From Auriscalpium vulgare (Eukaryota; Basidiomycota; Agaricomycetes; Russulales; Auriscalpiaceae): DNA of 64,000 nt. The position numbers and the translations under genes are program-made. Under the pieces are notes generated by a model that saw only the letters and a list, made by a program, of their open reading frames with translations, was not told where the DNA came from and ran no database searches. Positions 1 through 11,283 of the stretch are shown here, in pieces. The stretch spans positions 1,240,001 through 1,304,000 of the forward strand of contig JAHBBC010000015.1 in assembly GCA_019915015.1 (NCBI GenBank), given 5' to 3'. Numbering within the stretch: position 1 is the stretch's first letter; each line of letters starts with the position of its first letter.

Positions 1-3000
1 GCCTTCGACCGCGCACTGGACGAGTATTTCAAGGGTCTGCCCGCGGAATCGAAGAAATCCAAGTTCATCGAGCATTGTCTCAACTCGGACGCCAAAGGTC
101 CAGAGGCTATCAATGACCTCATCCAGAAAGAAAAGGCAAAAAACACGCTCAGCGGGCCAGTCAGCCGCCTCTTTCAGAGGATCACTCACGCGCTGAAAGA
201 CTACAGCGAGGTGATAGGCCAGATTGGTACGTCGCTGTGCCCACTAGTAGTCGAGTCCGCTGACGCAGTCTCCACAACAGTATCTGTACAGCCCATTCCG
301 GCAGCAATCATATGGGGTGCATTGAAGATTATTGTTGAGGTAGCTATTACCAGGTAGTTTGAGTTCTGACGCTGAACAAGGCTCTTCCCTGCGTAGGGCG
401 CAGCGCGGTGGCGGGACATGCTTGACACCATCAAAACAGGGTTGCGCACCCTCACAGACCAAATCAATCGTCTTACCGACTACGAAAATCTCTATGCGAC
501 TACTTCAGAGAGACTACGAGAAACCCTCGTCAGATTTTTCAAGCACATGATCGACTTCTGGTATCGCGTGCACAAGGAGTGCCATCGAACGCGTGCGCTC
601 GTCTTCCTTCCGATTCGATTCATCACATTGAAACATGGAATAGGCCTCAACACCATTGGCCACTCAATGACCTCTTCGGCCTCGCAAAAGTTGTCGGGAA
701 TCGTGGAGGACATCGAGTATGACGTCACGTCCATCCTCCAGGAGGCTGATATCTGTCAAGCTAAGATGATGAAGGACGAAGCCGAGAAGTCACAGGAAGA
801 CAGGATCGTCTGGAGCGACTGGCGCAATAAGCAGAACGCGGTCAATCACGGTGCGTACCGCCGCTGTCATATTTGCATGTCTTCTCCCATCTCTTTTTTC
901 AGTTCAGCTCTGTCAACTCGTTCGCGCGCATCTTACCACAGAGATGACTGGTACAAACCTCAAATACCACGAGCATAAACTGCAGCATCAGCAGGAGGGG
1001 ACGTGCAGTTGGCTCCTCAATAACCGCGACTACGCTGCTTGGAGGAACCCGAATTGTCCAGAGCAACGCCATTTGTGTCTCAGTGGGCGCCTGGGCTGTG
1101 GAAAATCCATGCTGAGCTCCTTTGCGATCAGGGACGTCCAAAAAAGTGCAGCGGCCGCGTACTACTTCTGCCAGTTCTCGCAGCCCTGCGACAGCCCGTA
1201 CGAGCTCCTGCGGCTTCTCACGCTGCAACTATTCAACGCATACGTCGCGCAACGGCTTCCCGTCGATGCTTTCATTTCCGGTCAATTTTGCGACAGCAAA
1301 TCCTCCGAGGACTTGCACGAGCTGATCCGCGAGCTCGTCAAGAACCTGACGCCGACCTACTTTTTCATCGATGGACTGGACGAGGCACAAGGCTCCTCAC
1401 ACTACCACGTCTCCGCCGTCGTTAATTTCCTGGTTAATCTTTGCGACCAATCTAACGGTCGTGTCCGGCTGTGGTGCACAATGCGCCATCAACCCCGCCC
1501 GGTTGACTGCTACGACGTCATCATCGCACCGAGCCCGCATCTCGAGCTCAAGATCACCGACCACACCAAGACGGACGTCGAGAGCTACCTGGACGCGAAG
1601 TTCCTTGCCCTCAAGGCGCGCTTCGTTGCCGACGGAGACGAGAGCCGCGACTATGTCCGATTGGCGCACAATTACCTGAAATCGCGCGCGGACGGTAATT
1701 TTCTATGGGCCCAGCTCATGACGCAAAATTTCGACGGCGAGAATAGGATCGATACTGTCAGGGAGCTCAAGGACATCGTCACTACGGCCCCGTCAGAGCT
1801 TGGCGACTTGTTCAAGAGCATACTTCTTCGCATCAAGCCGGGCGATCGCAAGATTGCCAGGTACGCCCTGCACTCACCGAGAATACGCTACTTTTTGACA
1901 TACATCTACAGCAAAGTAATTGCGGTGGTCGCATTCGCGCGACGCCATCTCCGTATTGAAGAAATCCGCGAAGTAGTCCTTCTGCTAACAACCCGCGGTA
2001 AAAAGAACGCGAACGACTTTGGCCTAAGGACGATGTCACCGGAGACCTTCCTCTCTAAATATTCCGCCCTCATCGAGTTCGACAAGGATGTGCCGGATTC
2101 AGATTCGGCGGGCACATGTCGTCTTATTCACTCGAGTGCGCTCGACTACCTCGTCGCTAACCAGGACGTTCTCGCCACCAAAGACTCAGAGCGTGCTCTC
2201 CACATCACACCATTTACCATCGCCGACGCGTGTCTTCGATACCTCACCCTCTCCCAGTACTCGAAGCCCCTGCAGAAGCTACTGCAGGGCGACGACACGC
2301 ACGTATGGCGCGACACGGACGAGGTTTCCATGGACGACCACCACTTTGCGCAGTACGCCGCGAAATATTGGGCGCGGCACCTCGAGGATGTCAAACCGGA
2401 CGCCGCCTTACACAGGCGCGTGGAGGACTTCGTGACCGGCCCGACCTTCCAGACCTGCATTCAGATGCAGACGCTCTGGGTGCAAGGCAAGTTTGACGTG
2501 TACTGCGTGCTGGGCAGGCCGTCCCTCCTGCGCGTGCTGCCAAACTGGTTCATCCGAGACACCGCGCGAAAAACACTCTCGAAGCACTGGAACGACTACC
2601 GCCTGCTGCTGCACAACTGGCAGGAATTTCTCAGCTGCGGCGGCTGCCACGACTTCAACCCTGAGTGTAAAAGCCTGGCGTACCGCGGCGAGGTCGATCG
2701 GCTCTGGTGGGCGGCTCTCGGTCCGGGGCACATATTCTCTCGCTTCCAGAGCCGCTACACGTCGTTCAGGCTCGCGGAGGATTCTGATGATGGCGATTTC
2801 GGCCACGGAGAACGCTTCGAGGCTCTCAGTGTGGATGAAGGCCGATTTACGACGCTGCGGCTCAGGTAAATTATCTTGTATGTTCTCGCTGTGTTCCAGA
2901 AGACTGACGCTGTGGAATCAAATTAGCTCGTGGGATCATACTCAACGCGTGCTCGAATTCATATGTGAACGGTGGATTGCATGCGACTCATCAAGCGCGC

Positions 3001-4894
3001 CAACCCTTCGGACAAAGCAGATCATCCGGACGGACGAGGCGGCCACAAACTGGTGCATGTATGCCAAGCGACCTACCGAGGAGGCCGTACAGCTCGTCGC
3101 GCGGCCCACAATGTTCAGCGAAGACGGTGGACTCCTGCGCATCGGCGCGCAGCTCTTCTATCTGGACGACAAGCACCACTATCAGCCACTCACCCGCGCT
3201 GATGCAAAAGATAATGGATGCCCGTCGTACTTTGAAGAGTTTTCCGGGCGCGGAAGTCTAGTTGCGATTGGCAGTCGCGCATTCACTACTGCGCAGGAGC
3301 TGCAAACCACTGACCGGACGTTCGGAGACTTTGGCAAGGACTTTGCGCGCATGGAGAGAGTTGTCTGCGAGGACGACGACTTTTATGGCGTGGATAGCGA
3401 TGAGGAAGACAGATTGTCGGACGGGTCCTCGGATTCCGACTCGGTCGAAGAAGGATACGAGTCGTGGAGCGAAGGATCGACCGATGGCGAAGAGGACTTG
3501 GACTCCGATCTTGATGAGGACGAGGGTCCTGCCTCCTCCTCTGATGACGACGACACAGAGGACGAAGAGCAAGATTCCACAAGTGAGGAGGAGGACACGC
3601 AATCGGAGACAAGTGAGGACTTGCCGTCACTCTCCATCAACGCAACTGCCGAGCTTTTGAGAGCTCTTAAGAGCCAACCCAATTTGGATAGTGATGATGA
3701 AGAGGGAATCTGGGGGTTGGAAGTCGACGCTCACCTCGGCACCTTCAGACATGGCCATCCAGCGCTCAAAGAGGGCTCTGCATCGCGCGAGCCAAAGATC
3801 CTCCTCACCATCTTCGACACTAGTGCTAGTGGCTCTCCCAAGAAGGTTTTTCAGTATTCTCACTCATTGTCTTTCATGCTCTACGCATCCCCGCCTGTCA
3901 TCCACCCGAACAAGTCGCTCGTCGTATGGCCACTCGGTGCAGGCGATATGCTGTTTGCCGACTTCATCGCGAACACGTATTTCGTGCGAAAGCTCCGCCC
4001 TTCTGCCCCACGCAGTCAGTGACTCAACTCAGCTAATGCTCAGCGGGCTAACGTACCTCTCCTTAGCACGCCACATATCTGTGAAGCTTCGTTTCTCCCA
4101 GTGCAGACGGTATCTTCACATCGCTTCCCTTGAAGCACAGACCCCGCAGTCACGCCGGCGACCGCCGCGGCCTCGGCCCACCGAGTCACAACCGCTCCCC
4201 GAGCTGCGCATATTCCTCCTGCTTTCGACTTACCGCCTCTCATCCCGAAATCATACTCGGAGTCCACCTACACTCGTCCATCGCGTCAAGGTAGACCTCG
4301 GCGGCCACGAGGCGCTTTCCGTCCTGCGCTTGCCTTTCACATTTACATGGACCGAAAATGATTTGTTCGTGACGCACAGCAGGAACATACTCGCCGTTCA
4401 ACGAATTTCTCTGTTCCGTCGCGCAAACATGTGCGCGCAGAAAACCCAGAATGTGCTTGTGCCGAAGAACACGACATTTCTACCCGACACCGCCGCTGCG
4501 CGCGAGGTGCATTTCGTCCCGCCTGCTGACGGTCGTCAAGCGTGTGTTATCGTGGGCAGCGAATCGCGCACGGGGAACATCGCAATCATCAACCTGCCGT
4601 CGCAGCCAGACATGCAGCTCGCGGCCGAGGTGACTGATGCTATGATTGGTGGCGACAGACGCGGGATGCTGTCGCCTCCGGTTGGCTGCTACCTAAAGGG
4701 GGAGGACCTAGGAGAATGGGTGCGATCGGAGGACGTGCCAGTGCTGAAAGGGCGAGGTGTTTGCAAGCTCGACAGACGTAAGGAGAAGTTCGACCCGGAT
4801 GATGACTGCGATGGTGAGTCTCATTCGTTCGTTAGACGAACAACTCTTATGCTCACATTCGACTGCAGTTGAGCCATATCTTCGATTCGTCTGA
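1..4894 (+). CDS. NACHT-domain STAND NTPase, 5' end outside the window
   Basis: Predicted signal-transducing NTPase of the fungal STAND (NLR-like) class. The reading frame is open from base 1, so the start lies upstream. A helical N-terminal region (GALKIIVE, then LRTLTDQINRL after an intron at 340-396) precedes a P-loop GRLGCGKSML and a Walker B FFIDGLDEAQ, the order expected of NACHT proteins. Further introns fit at 851-902, 2866-2926, 4015-4066 and near 4814-4868; each restores frame. The coding end is VEPYLRFV at 4892-4894. After the NTPase and winged-helix-like region comes a very acidic Asp/Glu/Ser stretch (about 3355-3640), then a C-terminal region rich in beta-like segments and without ankyrin or obvious WD repeats. 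In fungi such proteins act in non-self recognition and programmed cell death; that role here is inference. The ligand-sensing part is not recognised. Confidence 0.82.
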
Positions 4895-5163
4895 AGGCAT
4901 ACATGGATAGGTTCTTCCTTGTTGATATCAATGTCTCCGTGTCCCACAAGTGACAATTCAGAAGCCGTCATATGTCATTGCAAACGCTGTAACCTCTACG
5001 GAAGAAACGAACAAAACACACGAAGGTGTTGAACCTCCCAAAGCGAACCCTGCAGATCGAGCCATATGTACATTATATCAAAAGAGTCTTCTGAATCCAA
5101 TCACCGACCGCCTCGAGCTCGACCACATCTCCAAACCACGCTGGGTATACGTTGGGTATATGT

Positions 5164-6976
5164 CTACCAGATGCGCGTCTCAAGGAGCAGGTCGCTCGAG
5201 CCCTCGAGGCCGATGCACGCCTTGAGGAAGGTCTCGAGTGCGTTGCGCTGGCGCGAGAGCGAGTTGACAACGTCGGTACCTACAGATATCTGTCAGCAAC
5301 AAGTTCACACCACGCGGTGAGAAGCAACGCACCAGGCTTCACGAGCGGCGCCTTGAGCATATACGACAGCAAGCTGAGCACGGGGTATAGCGGCTTGAAG
5401 TCCGCGTCCTTGCCAACCTCCTTGTAGTTGATGCGCGTGAGCAACTCCGCGAGGATTGCAAGGTCGAGGATGAGGGGCGTCGCGAGCAGCGAGTCCTCGC
5501 ACTCGTTGAAGATGTTGATCGTCGAGCGGCCGCCGCCGAGGATTTCCGAGTAGTACTCGTCGATCGCGCGCTTCGAGTCGCCGACCGCGGGCACGTACTT
5601 GATCACGACGATGTGATCCGGGTGCTCGCCCTTCGCGGCCTTGCCGTCCTTGCCCGCGGGCAATGGGCCCCCGTTCGCGGCCTCAAGCTCCTCCTTGGTC
5701 TTGTAGAGCAGGTGGTTCGCGGCGACCATGTCGTCGACGACGCTGCTCTTGCTGATCTCCTTGGAGCGGAACTGGCGGTCCGAGGACAAGTTCCAGCCGT
5801 CGTTGTTCCCGAGGTGGTTGTACGACGCGATGCTGAGCGGCTTGATACCCGCGTTCACGAGGAACTCAGCGAGCACAGACTTGAGCTTCGTCTGCCCTGA
5901 CTTGAGGTCGTCGCCGCCGATGAAGGACCCATGGCGCTCGGCGAGCTCCATGACACCAGGCACGAAGGTGTTCTGCGGCGCGCCGTTGATGAAGGGCGCG
6001 CCCTCGAGGATCGACGCGACAGCGAAGACCGTGCTCGGCGCAACCTCCTCATGCGAGCCCTTGATGGCACCGAGGATGTTGTCCGCGGTGTCGTTAACGC
6101 CGGGGAGGATGTCGCTGTAGCGCTCGGTGTTGGCCGTCCAGAAGACAATGACCTGGTCGAGCTCGTTCTTGGCCTTGAAGTCGCGGATGTCCTTGCGAAT
6201 CTGCTCGAGGTGCACCTGCTTGTCGCTGCCCGGAAGGACGTTGTCCGCGCGCTCGGACTGGTTCGCGGCGATGTAGTCGGGGTAGTATATGCTGGGGAGC
6301 GGCGCGCCGTACTCCTTGAGGTAGGGCGCGACCTGGCGCTGGAGGTCCCACTCGAGCACGGCAGCGCGGGTCATGGCCTCATCAATGCGCGCACCGGAGA
6401 TATCCCAACCGCCGAGTACGAGGTCGTTAGGGTGGACCATGGGGAGAAGGTCCGAGAGCGGCGCGTAAATGTCCTTGCCGTTGGCATCGAGGCCAAGGCG
6501 GATGGTGCTAGCGCGCAGGAGCGAACCAATGTAGTTGGGCTGCTGCACGGTGGACTTGTTGTGCCAAGAGATGTTGTGCTTGTTTGCGACGATGGTCGCA
6601 GTGAGGGTGGTGCCGTTGTTTCCGCCCCAGCCCACCATCATAAGACTACGAAAGAAATGTCAGCCGAAGCACGTACGTATGAGTAAAGGAAGACATACCC
6701 AGTCTTGGGAACCTTACGCTTGGTGCGGAATTCAAACGGCTTGATGGTAGGCTTGATGAGGAAGCGGTCGCCTTCCTGGACCACGACGTCCGCACCGCGG
6801 TTCTGGAACTGCGCGGTGATGTACTCTTCGGAGTACGCGGTGTTTACGCTCTCGACGGTGATGGCATCGGTCGGGCGGCGAGCAGAGGTCGGGTGGACCG
6901 GGGAGAAGAAAGGAGCGTCTACCACAGATGCAGTAGGACTGGCCGCGCCAGAGGAAGGGGAGGTGTTGGGAGCCAT
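5164..6976 (-). CDS. INO1: Inositol-3-phosphate synthase (myo-inositol-1-phosphate synthase)
   Basis: Converts D-glucose 6-phosphate to 1D-myo-inositol 3-phosphate with NAD+, the committed step of inositol and phosphatidylinositol synthesis, in the cytosol. Three exons: 6699-6976, 5333-6645 and 5164-5279, with 53-nt introns at 6646-6698 and 5280-5332. The joined frame gives about 568 aa, slightly longer than the yeast enzyme because of a Ser/Pro-rich N-terminus. Diagnostic segments are the NAD-binding [14 protein letters not shown] (split by intron 1), [51 protein letters not shown] and [10 protein letters not shown], and the C-terminal [16 protein letters not shown]. The gene converges on the STAND gene (270 bp between coding ends). 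The start was chosen as the first Met of the only open frame reaching the conserved core. Confidence 0.97.
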
Positions 6977-8531
6977 TTAATAGATATTTGTTGTAGATGG
7001 ACGCAGGGGAGAATTTAATGAGTTATACGAGCAGAGGCTGCGGTGTGTTTGGCGCCGCGGTGAGGGTTGTGTGTGCTGCCCAGTTGATTCGAGTACATGC
7101 ACGGGGCGCGCGCAAGAACGATGAGAAGGAGGTGGAAGACGACGACGACGGTTGAGCAGACGGCGGGGTGGACGATGGGGCAAAAGATGCTGGGGAGAAA
7201 GCTGGGGATGCGGGGGGTTTATATACGCTCGAGGAGGAGGAAAAAGAGAAATGAAAACGGACTCGGCCGCGGCGCGTCGCGTATGGCACGGCTAAACCTC
7301 GCACTGCTGCCCGCGGATCAAATGGGCCGAGAAAGGCACCGCTGCGGCGCTCGGCCTCGGCACGTCCATGTGCAGCGCCGGCCGGCCTCTGCTCGTTGCT
7401 CTTCTCGTCCGCGTCCGTCTTATCGATAGGTCCCGCAGCAACGCACACACGCACATCAGACGTGTTCCGGCTGTTGCGAACAAGTTGCGAATACTTCCAC
7501 GTAAACAGTCTTTTTCTGCTCATACCCACCCCAAAACTCAGCTCTGACAGCGGTTTCATCTCCAGCAGCTACTCAGGGTCTAGCCAGCTCTAATTTGGCT
7601 TTTATTTGGCAGCGTGTCCACTGCCGTTGCGCACGGGGCGCCGCGCTGCTGCCTTCTTCTGCACGAATCGCGCGTCAGCCTAGCTTCCAGCCAACGTAAC
7701 ACGTCGTTGGCGAGGCTTCGTTCGACGCACACCATCTGAGTATCTCGCACGTTCTTCCATGAGGTGCCGTGCCGTTTGAGCTAACGATGTACTGCCAGAC
7801 TTGAGGGCCGAACAGGACGGCCAATTTCGGCCATCTGCTCTCACAACTTGCCGCCCGACATGCAGGACTGTACAGAAAACGAAGCCGGCTTCTTCCTCAG
7901 GTTAAGCCTCTTTGACCGCGCTCTTACGTTGCAATTGGAAAATATACAGCATTGTCCCTTGATATGGGCAGGCGTCAGGCATTGCAGCGCCCACGCCCTC
8001 CTGCTTTCCCCAAAGATCGAGTCGAAGCATCACTTCTGCTTCTCAGACCGGCATACTATTCCGAACGTACATGCTTCCAGGCTGGGTCTATCACTAATTC
8101 ACAACGCGCCCTAGCTGAGGAAGACAGACTTCGGACTCTCAACCTCTTAGGGCCATGTGATACGAGGCAATCTACACGTGGCGGACGCGTCGCGAGTAAT
8201 CTCCTGTAATCTCAGGCCTGCGCGCGGACCGTACAGGGTCGTACGGGCCGTCCATCGTCATAGGGCTCAGAATACAGTGTTCCATGGTGAGCCGACCTTG
8301 TGACTGAGCTCCCGCTTGCGGTCGAAGAGTTCTAAACCGACCACCAAAGTTAGGTGATCAATTGTGAAGATTCCAGAAACCAGAAGGCGTAAATCAACCC
8401 GTTCCGACTCCGAGACAAGGCGGTGGCATCCAACGATAAGCGGAAGCCGCCCCTGTCATCTGTAAGCAACAGTACAACCTGTACGACCTGTCGCCATTCC
8501 AGATGGCCCTATCTGCTTCGCCCGGTGATCA
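6977..8531. other. Intergenic region upstream of INO1 and downstream of the GH31 pseudogene
   Basis: About 1.55 kb. The first 300 bases upstream of INO1 are CT-rich on the transcribed strand, as in many fungal promoters. I saw no exact copy of the yeast inositol-response element. Long open frames here are GC-driven and lack recognisable protein motifs. Bases 7600-8530 show nothing I can name. Confidence 0.5.
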
Positions 8532-10875
8532 TCAGTCCACCCGATACACATTCCCTTTCTCTCTTCTCACAAAATCCCACAGGCACTCCAGCTCGTCGCT
8601 CGTTGCGTTGTTCACCACAAATATCGCCGGCTGACCGTATGGCGCGCGCACCTCGATGTGCTGCCCGCCCGCAAACATCGCATTCGACCACACATGCGTG
8701 AACGTACCGTTCTCACCGCCGGGAAGGTACACCGAGAGCCGCGGCATGCCAGGCGCGAGCACCGGCGCAACGTACAAATCCGGGCCCAGATAGAAGCTCT
8801 CGTGCACGACGCGGCGCGCGCGCTGATCCGCGGTGTGGTAGACCACGGGCGCGCGAAGCAGCGGCCACCCGTACGCGGCGCACTCCGTGTCGAGCACCCG
8901 CCGGCGGTACGGCGCGAGCGCAGCGAACAGGCGCGCGTTGTGGGCAAAGTATGCGTACGCCGTGGCGCCCGAGTGCGCGTTCACGCTCGGGATGCTGCCC
9001 TCGTGCGAGCGGAACACCGCGCTCGAGACGGCCGCGAGCTCGCCCCACCGTCCGAGCAGCTCCGCGCTGCGCGTCACGTTGCCGTCCGGTGGCGCAGGCG
9101 TCAGCACGTTCGTGTAACCGCCGATGTCGCCGTGCTGCTGTGGGAAGCCGCTGAAGCCCATGTGCACCATTATTGGCACGACGGACTGGATCCCGTTCTG
9201 GTCGCCCGCCCAGAAGAGGTTCATATACCGGTTGGACAGGAACGCGGCGGAGCGGTGGAAGACGACCGCATCCGAAGCCTTGTTTAGATTGGTGACGATG
9301 TTGTGCTGCGAGTGAGCCCAGTCGCGCGGGTATGATTGTGGTACGTCAGTGCATTGGCCGCGTTGGAGAGCGATACATCCAGGGTGACGGGCGTGTATTC
9401 TCCAAAATCGGACATGAATCCAGAGATGTTGCTGTTCCACACTTGCTCACGCAAGACGCTCGCGAACCACTCCCGCGTTTTCTCGTTTGTGAGGTCGAGA
9501 ATCCCGGCGGTTCTGTCGGCTCCGCTGGACACGATGAGTGTAGGGTTCGTCGTGCGGACGAGGTAGCTGGATTTTGACGCCTCGAGGAAAAGATTGCACT
9601 TCGGCTGGTCCGGCTTGGTGCCCGTGTCCGCGAGGAGCGTGTTAACGTAGGAGAGCGTACGGATGTCGTGCTTCGAGCGCAAAGTCTGCACGAAAGTTAT
9701 CCAATCCGGGTAAAGGTCTGGATCGTTCTCCCACTTCCACCACACCACAGGCGGGAGATATTCACATATCGCGCTTTCTGAAGTGCGTTCCTGTCCTGTC
9801 ATGGCATGTCCATTCAATATGCACGTCAGGCCCTTCTGACAGATGAGATCGAGAACGTACCAGTCTTGCAGCCACACAGCAGCAATGGGACAATCGACAC
9901 CGTTCTCCAGCCCCTGCTCCACGATGCGCATCACTTTGTCCTGCCCGCCCTGGATGCCCAGCACCGCGCCCTTGTCCACCCACGTGGGCAGCGGCGGCAT
10001 GCGCCCCGTATACCCAGTCAGCAGGCGCACCGCGTCGAGCATGTCTGTCCCGCGCCCGACGTGCCCGCCCACCGCGCGCCCACCGTACCGCACACGCACC
10101 GCGTGCGCGCTGCTCAGGCCGAAGCTTGCGTACGCCGTGTATTGCTCTAGGAGCTCTAGGAGGTACACGACGCGCGCGTCCGTCGTGATGTGCTGTGGGA
10201 TTGCGCTGTACGTCGTGAATGCATTACCGCCAGCGAAGTCCGCGGCCGCGTCCGCGATGCTCGTAACGGGCTGGTCGCCGCGTCCGAAGCCCTGCTCGCG
10301 CGACAAGATGGGCACGGTCTGGTTCTTGAGCGACGCGAAGGACGCCTGCGCGCCGAAGCCATAGAAGTCTTCTGACGCGTGTGATTCGTGGGTTAAATAG
10401 ACTTTGGTGAGGGGCTGGGACGTGTTCGCGGTTGGAGAGTTAGAGGCGCGGAACACCTCGAGATGGAAGGCGCCCCGGTCCTGGAAGGCGGGCGGCACGC
10501 CGAACGAGATGTTGTACTTCGTCGTCGCGGTGCTGTTTCCGCACTCGAGGAGGTTCCCTTTGACTGTGACGGATGGGGTGTCGTTACCATGAGACGTCCC
10601 GATTTCCGTCACCGTCTGCTTCTAGCAGATGTCAACATTGACCTCTGTGATGTTGAAGTTGCCGTTGGATGCGAAGATAGTGTCATCGTCTGCGCTTGCA
10701 GAGACGAACATGCTGTTCGGAATGGTGCTCCAGATATTTTGTCCACTCCCTGTGATCACAAGTTGGGAGGGGTTAGAGTTCCATGTGAGAGAGAAGCCAT
10801 GACCAAGGTCGTATGCGAGGCTTGGCTGTGAGGAAGCCAGAGACGAGGATCAGCGTTGGGGAGAGTGACTGGGCT
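8532..10875 (-). pseudogene. Broken GH31 glycoside hydrolase, sulfoquinovosidase-like
   Basis: Ancestrally a secreted or cell-wall GH31 enzyme resembling bacterial YihQ, which cleaves sulfoquinovosides. Family signatures remain: AVWLQDW, the nucleophile motif GFMSDFGEYTP, the acid/base motif LFWAGDQ, and HGDIGGYT; the end NVYRVD is at 8532. Three lesions interrupt it. First, an in-frame TAG at 10622-10624 (between VNVDIC and KQTVTEI). Second, a 5-base tandem duplication (TGTGG twice on the minus strand, near 9745-9755), right after NISRLW and before WKWEND. Third, a one-base loss near 9342, between ALTYHN and YPRDWAHSQ. A normal intron (9791-9860) lies just upstream of the second lesion, and no intron rescues the frame. 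The segment after WAGDQ is also short for the family. The N-terminus is unclear: the frame QPSLAYDLGHGF is open only from about 10868. Sequencing error could explain one lesion, less easily all three. Confidence 0.8.
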
Positions 10876-11283
10876 CTGCGAGAGGAGCCCGGCTGAGAGC
10901 CAAGCAGGCCACATCCGAAATGATTGTACTGTGTACAGTTGGCAAGCTCTAGGGCTGAAGCCAAATGAGGTTCTCATGGCATGATAGGGGAAGTCATGTG
11001 GGTCCCATGATAATACGAAGCCGCCTGTTCTGGGTCACGGCGCAATGATGCCGGCCGTCAAGGCGAGCGGTACATGCCTGGGTCGTGATGGACTAGGCGT
11101 AGGCGAGGCTTGTCACTTTCAACGACAACAACAACGGCATACCTGACAGTGGCGGTAGGTACGCCGAGGACCAAGACACCATTGGCCACTTCGCGTCTAC
11201 CATGACTGCATTCTTACGTTGAGCAGTGATCTATAATCCATTAGTTCAGATACTAAATAGCCGTACCACCGTGACACAGCTGA
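10876..11283. other. Intergenic, GH31 5' flank to TIM50 3' end
   Basis: About 400 bases between the 5' side of the GH31 pseudogene and the TIM50 stop codon. A signal-peptide-like stretch (LILVSGFLTA, minus strand near 10850-10880) is in a different frame from the GH31 body, which may be a further lesion or an unrecognised first intron. Nothing else is visible. Confidence 0.4.

Noticed and set aside
7023..7559. Open frame of 178 codons upstream of INO1.
   Set aside because: Lies in the INO1 promoter and leader; Ser/Pro/Arg runs arise from CT-rich promoter sequence.
9745..9861. Alternative splice acceptor (after CTTCAGAAAG) that would keep the GH31 frame open at the second lesion.
   Set aside because: It would delete the R-x-x-W substrate segment (SRLW) that is encoded perfectly well in the other frame just upstream of the 5-base duplication.
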